A stretch of 7,820 nt of DNA from Halobacteriales archaeon QS_9_68_42. GTDB lineage: Archaea; Halobacteriota; Halobacteria; Halobacteriales; Haloarculaceae. The stretch is taken from contig PXSE01000081.1 of the NCBI GenBank assembly GCA_003022905.1, positions 1-7,820 on the forward strand, read 5' to 3'. Under the pieces are notes generated by a model that saw nothing but the letters and a program-made list of their open reading frames with translations, had not been told where the DNA came from and did no database searches. Of the stretch, positions 1-5,484 are shown in pieces. Position numbers and translations under genes: made by a program. The number at the start of each line of letters is the position of its first letter. Positions within the stretch are counted from its first letter, which is position 1.

Positions 1-941
1 CCCGCCGACCGCTTCGAGGTCAGCCACCACCAGGAGGGCCACTCCAACGAGACGCTGTTCGTCACCTGGGGCGACCGGGAGCTGGTCATCCGGCGGCCGC
101 CGCCGGGCGAGACCGCCGAGAACGCCCACGACGTCCTCCGGGAGTACCGCGTCATCGACGCCCTCCAAGACACCGACGTCCGGGTGCCGACGACGGTGCT
201 TTCCTGCGACGACCACTCCGTCGTCGGCAGCGACTTCTACGCGATGGAACGCGAGGCGGGCGACATCCTGCGGGACGCCGAACCGGGCCGCTTTGCCGAC
301 CCGGCGTCCCGCGAGCGCATCGGCCACGAGATGGTCGACCGCCTCATCGAGATCCACGAGGTCGACTACGACGCCGTCGGCCTCGAGCACGGCGACTTCG
401 GCTACCCGCCCGAATTCACCCAGCGGCAGGTCCGCCGGTGGTCCGAACAGCTGACCTGGGCCTTCGAGGTCACCGCCGACGAACGGGAGGTCAACGCGCT
501 GTACGACGTAATGAACTGGCTGTACGACAACGTCCCCGACGACGAGGAGTACCCCTCGACGCTGGTCCACGGCGATTACAAGCTCGACAACGTGATCTTC
601 GCCCCGGGCGACGACCCCGAAACTGCCGCCATCTTCGACTGGGAGATGTCGACGCTCGGGGACCCCTTCACCGACCTCGGATGGATGCTGTCGTACTGGC
701 GCGAGCCGAAGGACCCCGAGCCGCCGACGCCGACGCTGGCCGGAAGACCGGTTTCGAGTTCGACAGCCCGCGGTTCTACTGGGTGCTGGCCGTCTACAAG
801 CTGGCCGGCCTCGGAGAGATGTTCTTCCGGCGCTACCTGGAGGGCAACTCCGACGACCCGATGTACCCGAAGATGCGCGAGGGCGTCCCCGCCCTCGCGG
901 AGCAGGCGAAGATGATAATAGACGGCGAGATGGAGCTTTAG
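1..941 (+). pseudogene. APH-fold phosphotransferase (COG3173/ACAD10-11-like), 5'-truncated and frameshifted
   Basis: This is the 3' part of a kinase-fold phosphotransferase; the start lies outside the window. Reading from base 1, the catalytic loop HGDYKLDN is at partial residues 190-197 (Brenner-type HGDxxxxN) and the metal-binding DWE is at 213-215, followed by the STLGDPFTDLGW stretch typical of the ACAD10/11-like branch. Related proteins phosphorylate hydroxyl groups of small molecules, in some cases hydroxyacyl-CoA; the substrate here is unknown. The frame breaks near 739-744. Upstream sequence reads in frame 1 up to TPTLA, while the family-like C-terminus (GFEFDSPRFYW, LAVYKLAGLGEMFFRRYLEG, ending EMEL) reads in frame 3 and stops with TAG at 939-941. 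From memory of family members, about 17-22 residues between these parts are also missing, so this looks like a frame-changing deletion (lost length 1 mod 3), not a one-base slip. Without correction, frame 1 runs on to a nonsense tail ending at 915. A real pseudogene or a sequence error are both possible. The kinase fold is clear. Confidence 0.82.
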
Positions 942-1027
942 GAACCTCGCTTTTCGCTCGTCGGGTTTCCTCGCTCGCGCCGCTCGCGCGGATGCTCGTT
1001 GGTCGCTTTCCCTGCCGCTCCCTGAAC
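942..1027. repeat. Intergenic low-complexity CGCTCG-rich stretch
   Basis: The gap after the broken kinase gene holds repeated CGCTCG units at 955, 972 and 981, degenerate relatives nearby (TCGCTTTTCGCTCG from 947, TGCTCG at 993, GTCGCTTT near 1002) and a small inverted repeat CCGC-TCGC-GCGG at 980-991. Such TCGCTCG-rich spacers are common between haloarchaeal genes. No ORF with convincing protein character lies here. A role in transcript 3'-end formation is possible but only inferred. Confidence 0.4.
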
Positions 1028-1034
1028 GCTTTTG
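1027..1034 (+). promoter_or_regulatory. TATA-like element of the aldo/keto reductase
   Basis: CGCTTTTG has its TTTT centred about 27 nt before the ATG at 1059, the expected spacing for a leaderless haloarchaeal transcript. It supports starting the reductase at that ATG and not at the upstream TTG at 1032, which would fall inside the promoter element. Confidence 0.45.
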
Positions 1035-1058
1035 CCCGCCGTCGGTGTACCCTCGGAC

Positions 1059-2027
1059 ATGGCGCTGGAAGACATCGACCTCGATTTCGTTCCACTCGGG
1101 AACACTGGCATACAGACGAGCGAACTCCAGTTCGGCACCTGGCGGTTCGGCAAGGAGACCGAGGCCGGCAGCCTCGAAATCGGCGAAGCGCGGGCCCACG
1201 AACTGCTCGACGGCTACGAGGCCGCCGGCGGCCGGTTCATCGACACCGCCGACATCTACGGCGGCGGCGTCGCCGAGGAGTGGATCGGCGACTCGAAGAT
1301 ATACTGGCAGACCCGCGAGGACGACCCCAACAGCCGCGGGACGAACCGCAAGAACGTCCGGCACCGCATCGACGCCCTGCTGGAGCGGCTCGGCACCGAC
1401 TACGTCGACGTGCTGTATCTGCACCGCTGGGACGACGCGACGCCGACCCGCGAGACGATGCGCACCCTCTCGGGGCTGATCGACGACGGGACGGTCCACT
1501 ACCTCGGAACCTCGACGCTGCGGCCGAACGCCTGGAAGGTGGCGAAGGCCAACGAGCTCGCCGTCCGGGAGGGCCTGGAGCCGTTCACGGTCTCCCAACC
1601 GCGGTACAACCTCGTCGACCGGGAGATAGAGGGCGACTACCTCGAGATGTGCCGCGAGTACGGCATCGCGGTCTGTCCGTGGAGCCCGCTCGGGCAAGGC
1701 TTCCTGACGGGCAAGTACGACCGCGAGGCGGGGCTGACCGGCGAGTCGCTTGCCGCCGAGTCCAGCCGGTTCGAGGCGTCGTACCTCACCGAGGCGAACT
1801 TCGACGCCCACGACGAACTGGACGCCGTCGCCGAGGCGGTCGACGCGACGCCCGCTCAGGTCGCGCTGGCGTGGCTGTCGGCCCGCGAGGGCGTCACCGC
1901 GCCCATCGTCGGCGCCCGCACCGTCGAGCAACTCGAGGAGAACCTCGCCGCCGCGACGGTCGACCTCACGGACGAACAGGTCGACCGCCTCACCGCGGCC
2001 GCGGCCGGGCCGTACGCCGACCTTTGA
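1059..2027 (+). CDS. Aldo/keto reductase, apparently lacking the segment before the catalytic Lys
   Basis: 322-residue NAD(P)H-dependent oxidoreductase of the (beta/alpha)8 aldo/keto reductase superfamily; such cytosolic enzymes reduce carbonyls or act in sugar and stress metabolism. The catalytic tetrad can be read as D62 and Y67 (FIDTADIYG), K80 (SKIYW) and H122 (YLHRWD). Family-like blocks follow: VSQPRYN, CPWSPLGQGFLTGKY, and the C-terminal cofactor site IVGARTVEQLEEN at about 283-295. The ATG at 1059 is chosen because a TATA-like element lies 27 nt upstream. The oddity is spacing: Tyr to Lys is 13 residues here, whereas in classical members such as human AKR1 (Y55, K84) it is 29. The sequence goes directly from EEWIGD to SKIYW (junction about 1292/1293), omitting the end of the helix and most of the third beta strand. 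The deletion is in frame. The fold may therefore be damaged, or the sequence may be wrong. The family assignment is secure; the substrate is unknown. Confidence 0.9.
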   Translation: MALEDIDLDFVPLGNTGIQTSELQFGTWRFGKETEAGSLEIGEARAHELLDGYEAAGGRFIDTADIYGGGVAEEWIGDSKIYWQTREDDPNSRGTNRKNVRHRIDALLERLGTDYVDVLYLHRWDDATPTRETMRTLSGLIDDGTVHYLGTSTLRPNAWKVAKANELAVREGLEPFTVSQPRYNLVDREIEGDYLEMCREYGIAVCPWSPLGQGFLTGKYDREAGLTGESLAAESSRFEASYLTEANFDAHDELDAVAEAVDATPAQVALAWLSAREGVTAPIVGARTVEQLEENLAAATVDLTDEQVDRLTAAAAGPYADL

Positions 2028-2029
2028 GG

Positions 2030-2041
2030 GGCGCCGGCGCC
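2030..2041. repeat. 12-bp perfect GC palindrome after the reductase stop
   Basis: GGCGCCGGCGCC equals its own reverse complement. It begins three bases after the reductase stop codon and ends about 11 bases before the TATA-like element of the next gene. It could fold at the transcript 3' end or bind a dimeric protein; neither can be decided from sequence. Confidence 0.4.
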
Positions 2042-2046
2042 GCCCA

Positions 2047-2058
2047 CCAAAGCTATTC
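2047..2058 (+). promoter_or_regulatory. BRE/TATA-like promoter of the dehydrogenase
   Basis: CCAAAG followed by CTATTC resembles an archaeal BRE plus TATA box; the TATT core is about 28 nt before the ATG at 2083. This implies a leaderless transcript separate from the upstream reductase, despite the short 55-bp gap. Confidence 0.5.
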
Positions 2059-2082
2059 GGCGCTCCCGCTCGCGGAGAACAT

Positions 2083-3099
2083 ATGCGCGTCGCGGCCTTC
2101 ACCGACTTCGGCGACGGCGACGAAGTAGAGATACGCGAGCGACCCGACCCCGACCCCGGTCCCGGCGAGGCCGTCGTCAATGTTGAGGCCTGCTCTATCA
2201 ACCGCCACGACCTCTGGATCCTGCAGGGCGACTCCGCGCTCGTCCCCGAGGGCGCCCTGCCGTTCGTCTCGGGGCTGGACGCCGCCGGGGTGGTCCGCGA
2301 GGCCGGCGACGGTGCCGCCGTCTCGGCGGGCGACCGGGTGCTGCTCTGCCCCAACGAGACCTGTGGCGCCTGTAAGTACTGCCGAGAGGGTCCGGAGACC
2401 CTCTGTGAGCAGTTCATGCTGTACCACGGCGCCCTCGCCGAGCAGGCGCTGGTCGAGGCCGACCGGCTGGTGCCGCTACCCGAGGAGGTCGAGTTTCGGG
2501 AGGCGGCGGCATTGCCGACCGCCTACCTCACCGCCTGGCGGATGCTGAAGGTCGCCGACGTCGGCCCGACCAACCTAGTATTCGTGCCGGGCGCGACCGG
2601 CGGGGTCGGCGTCGCCGCCGTCCAGCTCGCGGACGTGCTGGGCGCCGACGCCATCGGTACCTCCACGTCGTCCCGGAAGCTCGAACGGCTCGAGGAACTC
2701 GGCTGTGCCCACACCATCGAGAGCGCCGACCCCGAGGAGTTGATCCGCGAGGTGCGCGCCGTCGGCCGGCCCGACGCCGTCGTCAACCATCTCGGCGGCG
2801 AGTTCACGCAGGCCGGCCTCGAGGTAATGAGACGCGGCGGAACGATGGTGATATGTGGCCGGACCGCCGCGCCCACCTCGGAGTTCAAGCTCGCACCCTT
2901 CTTCCTGCGGCACGAGGAGATAGTCGGCTCGACGATGGGCACCCAGCCGGAGCTGGCGACGCTCGTCGAACTGCTCGCCGAGGGCGCCTTCGAGCCGCCG
3001 GTCGGCGAGACGTATCCGCTCGCGGAGACGGGGCGGGCCTTCGACGACATGATAGAGCGGGACGCCTTCGGCAAACTCGTCATCGAACCGGGCGCCTGA
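2083..3099 (+). CDS. Zinc-binding alcohol dehydrogenase / quinone oxidoreductase family (MDR)
   Basis: 338-residue medium-chain dehydrogenase/reductase, full length for the family. Order: GroES-like N-terminal domain (about 1-150) with the structural zinc lobe C94-x2-C97-x2-C100-x7-C108, then a Rossmann NAD(P)H-binding domain with GATGGVG at 170-176 in the VxxAxGGVG style of quinone oxidoreductases, and the C-terminal GETYPLAETGRAF block. The catalytic-zinc ligands of classical alcohol dehydrogenases appear replaced: the Cys position aligns with N40 (SINRHD) and the GHE motif reads G64-L65-D66. The protein is therefore likely to keep structural zinc but to work like a zinc-independent NADPH quinone/enoyl reductase. 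S196, R198 and K199 after the second strand could favour NADPH. ATG at 2083 is preceded by a TATA-like element at -28; a longer in-frame reading to 1750 is only open frame inside the reductase gene. The substrate cannot be assigned. Confidence 0.92.
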   Translation: MRVAAFTDFGDGDEVEIRERPDPDPGPGEAVVNVEACSINRHDLWILQGDSALVPEGALPFVSGLDAAGVVREAGDGAAVSAGDRVLLCPNETCGACKYCREGPETLCEQFMLYHGALAEQALVEADRLVPLPEEVEFREAAALPTAYLTAWRMLKVADVGPTNLVFVPGATGGVGVAAVQLADVLGADAIGTSTSSRKLERLEELGCAHTIESADPEELIREVRAVGRPDAVVNHLGGEFTQAGLEVMRRGGTMVICGRTAAPTSEFKLAPFFLRHEEIVGSTMGTQPELATLVELLAEGAFEPPVGETYPLAETGRAFDDMIERDAFGKLVIEPGA

Positions 3100-3104
3100 C
3101 GCCG

Positions 3105-3118
3105 CCCGCGGCCGCGGG
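3105..3118. repeat. 14-bp perfect GC palindrome after the dehydrogenase stop
   Basis: CCCGCGGCCGCGGG is a perfect inverted repeat starting six bases after the dehydrogenase stop codon. The following bases include a short T-rich run (TTCTTT, 3128-3133), which also serves as the promoter-like element of the next gene. It occupies the same relative place as the palindrome at 2030-2041. Confidence 0.42.
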
Positions 3119-3126
3119 ATCGTCGG

Positions 3127-3134
3127 GTTCTTTG
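3127..3134 (+). promoter_or_regulatory. T-rich promoter-like element of the rhomboid gene
   Basis: GTTCTTTG is centred about 28 nt upstream of the ATG at 3159, the usual distance for a haloarchaeal TATA-like box on a leaderless mRNA. It is a weak match by sequence. An in-frame GTG at 3147 would lie too close to it, so the ATG is preferred. Confidence 0.38.
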
Positions 3135-3158
3135 TCGGTCGGTGCCGTGTCGACGGAC

Positions 3159-4796
3159 ATGGAGGTTCCGGCGGCCGGCTGGCAACTGCTGGTGGTCGCG
3201 GGCGTCGCCGCCTCGCTGGCGGCGGCACATGCCCTCTCGCGGCCGGGCGGCCGGTGGGGACTGCTCGCGCGCCGCCGACTGGTGATGGGCGTGCCGTGGG
3301 GCACCCTGCTTGCGGCCGTCGGCGTCGCCGGCTTCTACCTCGTCGTCCAGGACGGCCTCTCGAGCCCCTACGACCCCGTCGCAATCCCGTTCCGGGCGTG
3401 GGGCTACCGCTACCCGACGGGGATGCTCACGGCGGCGTTCGCCCACGGCGGCTTCGGCCACCTCATTGGTAATCTGGTCGGGACGCTCGTGTTCGGGTCG
3501 CTCGCGGAGTACGCCTGGAGCCACTTCCCGCGGGAGCGCGGCAGTTCCTCGTTCGGGTCGCTCTCGACGAACCCCCTCGCCCGCATCGTCGCGTGGACCG
3601 CCGGGGTGTTCGTCGCCGGCGTGGTGACCTCGCTGTTCGCGCTCGGCCCGGTCATCGGTTTCTCCGGGGTGGTGTTCGCGTTCGTCGGGTTCGCCGCCGT
3701 CCGGTTCCCGCTGGCGACCGTCGTCGGGCTCGCCCTCACGGGAGCCGTGCGACTCGTCTTCCGGGCGCTCCGGTCACCCGAACTCGTTCGCGTCGCCCGG
3801 GAGTCGTTCTCCCGGCCGTGGTGGGCCGAGATCGCCGTCCAGGGCCACGCGCTCGGCCTGTTTGTCGGCGTCGCCGCCTGCGGGGCGCTGCTGTACCGGC
3901 GCGGGGTGTGGCCCTCGCCGGCCCGAATCTGGCTGGCGGTGCTGCTCGTGGCCGTCGACCGGGGGCTGTGGGCCGTCTACGTCATCGAGGGCTCCGACCG
4001 GTTCCGCCTGTTCCGCGCGCTCGGGACGGCGCTCGTGTTCCTGCTCGCGGCGGTCGTCGCCGCCGGCGTCACCGCCTCGGCGCGGGACCTCGTCTCCAGC
4101 ATCGACCTCTCGCGGCGGGAGGCGGCCTACGGCCTGCTCGTGTCGATGCTGTTTGCGGTCGCGGTCGTGGCGGTCCCGTTCAACCTCTTCGTCGTCGACG
4201 ACCCCCGGGCGGGGTTTGAGGAGGCCGACGCCGCCGAGGTCGGTGACTACACAGTCTTCTACGCCGAGAGCGTCGAGAACCAGTACATCCCGGCAGTCCC
4301 GATACCGGGGAGCAACGCGACCGGCGACCGACTCGAGGCGAGCGGCGTCATCGTCGTCTCAGAGCGCCGCAACATCTGGTGGCAGGAGGTCTCGAAGTCC
4401 AGGCTGGCCGCCGAGCGGACCGAACGGGTGCGTCTCGGCGGGCCGACGTGGACGGCCGACATCGTAGCGGCCAGGAACGGCTGGAAGGTGGCGGGCGGGC
4501 CGCCGGCCTACCACGTCCGACTCGGCCCGGCAACCGCCGAGGAGTACCCGGTCGTCTACCGGAGCGACGTCTCGCGGGCAGAGCCCCGAATCGCCGGGCG
4601 GAATCTCTCGGTGGCCCCGGCCAACGGGAGTTTCGACGTCGTCGTGACCCGGAACAATGGGACGCTCGGGCGTGCGGCCGTCCCGCCGCCGGACAACTCG
4701 ACGGCCGTCGGCGGTCTGACGGTCAGCCGCGAGGGCCGGAACCTCTACGCCGAGCGGAACGGCACCCGGGTCAGGTTCGCCCGCCGGCCGTCGTAG
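3159..4796 (+). CDS. Rhomboid family intramembrane serine protease with large C-terminal exterior domain
   Basis: 545-residue polytopic membrane protein. The rhomboid signature is complete: HGGFGHLIGN with H96, H101 and N105, the active-site serine S169 in GFSG (GxSG), and the partner histidine H230 in GHALGLFVG. S169 and H230 would form the catalytic dyad that cuts substrate helices within the membrane. Roughly nine to ten hydrophobic segments lie between residues 7 and 346, including ones near 8-25, 45-63, 142-162, 166-188, 227-246, 257-276, 287-304 and 324-346. Residues 347-545 form a soluble C-terminal domain of unknown fold with six N-x-S/T sequons (N386, N482, N489, N500, N513, N534), and its glycosylation pattern suggests it faces outward. 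ATG 3159 is preferred; in-frame GTG 3147 is the alternative. The end overlaps the convergent methyltransferase gene by 26 bp. The natural substrate is unknown. Catalytic residues are all present, so it should be active. Confidence 0.92.
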   Translation: MEVPAAGWQLLVVAGVAASLAAAHALSRPGGRWGLLARRRLVMGVPWGTLLAAVGVAGFYLVVQDGLSSPYDPVAIPFRAWGYRYPTGMLTAAFAHGGFGHLIGNLVGTLVFGSLAEYAWSHFPRERGSSSFGSLSTNPLARIVAWTAGVFVAGVVTSLFALGPVIGFSGVVFAFVGFAAVRFPLATVVGLALTGAVRLVFRALRSPELVRVARESFSRPWWAEIAVQGHALGLFVGVAACGALLYRRGVWPSPARIWLAVLLVAVDRGLWAVYVIEGSDRFRLFRALGTALVFLLAAVVAAGVTASARDLVSSIDLSRREAAYGLLVSMLFAVAVVAVPFNLFVVDDPRAGFEEADAAEVGDYTVFYAESVENQYIPAVPIPGSNATGDRLEASGVIVVSERRNIWWQEVSKSRLAAERTERVRLGGPTWTADIVAARNGWKVAGGPPAYHVRLGPATAEEYPVVYRSDVSRAEPRIAGRNLSVAPANGSFDVVVTRNNGTLGRAAVPPPDNSTAVGGLTVSREGRNLYAERNGTRVRFARRPS

Positions 4797-5433
4797 CCCA
4801 CTTGGCTCGGAACACTTCAGCCTCGATGGTGCGCGACGCCTCGGTGTGGTGGTCGAACTGCCGCGGCAGCTCGAACTCCGCGGCGAAGGCGTGGGTCACC
4901 TCGCCGGCGTTGTCGTCGGCGAACGACTCGACGAACGACTCACTGCCGGCGTTGTGCACCGAGTAGGACACGTCGGCGACCTCGCTGGCCGTCTCGAGGA
5001 ACTCGCGGTCGGCGCCCTCGTTGCCAGCCTGAGCGCCGAACGGCGGGTTCATCAGGACGGTGACAGGCTCGTCGGGCGAAAGCGAAAGCCGAGTCGCGTC
5101 CCCCCGGACCCACGCGACGTCGGCCGTCGCGCCGACCCGGCGTTCGTTCTCGACGGCGGTCGACAGCGGCGCCGGGTCGACGTCGACGCCGACGACCCGG
5201 TCCGGCCCCCGGAGTGCCGCTCCGAGCGCCAGCATCCCCGTCCCACAGCCCAAATCGAGTACCGTCCGGTCCTGGATGTCTCCCTGCAGGTCGGCGACGT
5301 GGACGATGTGGGCCGCCAGCTCCGGCGGCGTGTGGTACTGCTCCAGCGGCGCCCGGGGGTCCTCGAACCCGGCGACGACCGCTAGTTCCTGTGCCAGCCG
5401 CCGTCGGGTCGCCCCCGGGGTCCCGTCGGTCAT
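4771..5433 (-). CDS. METTL5-like class I (SAM-dependent) rRNA adenine methyltransferase
   Basis: 220-residue Rossmann-fold methyltransferase. QYHTPP (32-37) is the conserved block ahead of the SAM fold in METTL5-type enzymes; DLGCGTGML (60-68) binds SAM; D84 in VGVDVD is the acidic strand-2 residue; NPPF (129-132), then GAQ, is the catalytic motif of N6-adenine and related methylases. Human METTL5 makes m6A in 18S rRNA with TRMT112, so an rRNA adenine of the small subunit is the likely target, by inference. I chose the ATG at 5433: TATAA (5464-5460) lies about 29 nt upstream, fitting a leaderless mRNA, and the protein then begins like its family, with a short helix followed by GFEDPRAPLEQY. 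An ATG eight codons earlier (5457) would lie only a few bases after that box. The 3' end runs 26 bp into the opposite-strand rhomboid gene. PrmC/HemK-like function is less likely given the QYxTPP block. Confidence 0.88.
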   Translation of the reverse strand: MTDGTPGATRRRLAQELAVVAGFEDPRAPLEQYHTPPELAAHIVHVADLQGDIQDRTVLDLGCGTGMLALGAALRGPDRVVGVDVDPAPLSTAVENERRVGATADVAWVRGDATRLSLSPDEPVTVLMNPPFGAQAGNEGADREFLETASEVADVSYSVHNAGSESFVESFADDNAGEVTHAFAAEFELPRQFDHHTEASRTIEAEVFRAKWATTAGGRT

Positions 5434-5457
5434 CGCCCGTAGATACTTCCCAGACAT

Positions 5458-5465
5458 TCTTATAG
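5458..5465 (-). promoter_or_regulatory. TATA box of the METTL5-like gene
   Basis: On the minus strand the bases read CTATAAGA, preceded by an A-rich CACAAAT that could be part of the BRE. The box is centred about 29 nt before the ATG at 5433, and it is the best TATA match in the window. It shows that this gene can be transcribed independently of the lipoprotein gene ending 51 bp upstream. Confidence 0.6.
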
Positions 5466-5484
5466 ATTTGTGTATGTTCCCCAG

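Noticed and set aside
735..760. Programmed ribosomal frameshift in the phosphotransferase
   Set aside because: There is no slippery heptamer at the junction, and family residues are missing as well as shifted, which a frameshift alone would not explain.
1032..1058. Upstream TTG start for the aldo/keto reductase
   Set aside because: It would begin within the TATA-like element, and the added residues (MPAVGVPSD) do not look like family sequence.
992..2128. 378-codon open frame on the plus strand overlapping the aldo/keto reductase
   Set aside because: Extremely Arg-rich translation with no family motifs; it is the shifted frame of the reductase gene.
576..2417. 613-codon open frame on the minus strand
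   Set aside because: It lies opposite three recognisable plus-strand genes, has Arg/Gly/Val-rich composition without motifs, and reflects the lack of stops in very GC-rich DNA.
2523..3524. Minus-strand open frames across the dehydrogenase and rhomboid genes
   Set aside because: They span two plus-strand genes and their intergenic palindrome, with Arg/Pro-rich composition typical of antisense shadows.
5434..5457. Start of the METTL5-like gene at 5457
   Set aside because: The TATA box abuts this ATG, leaving no room for a normal start site, whereas ATG 5433 has ideal spacing.
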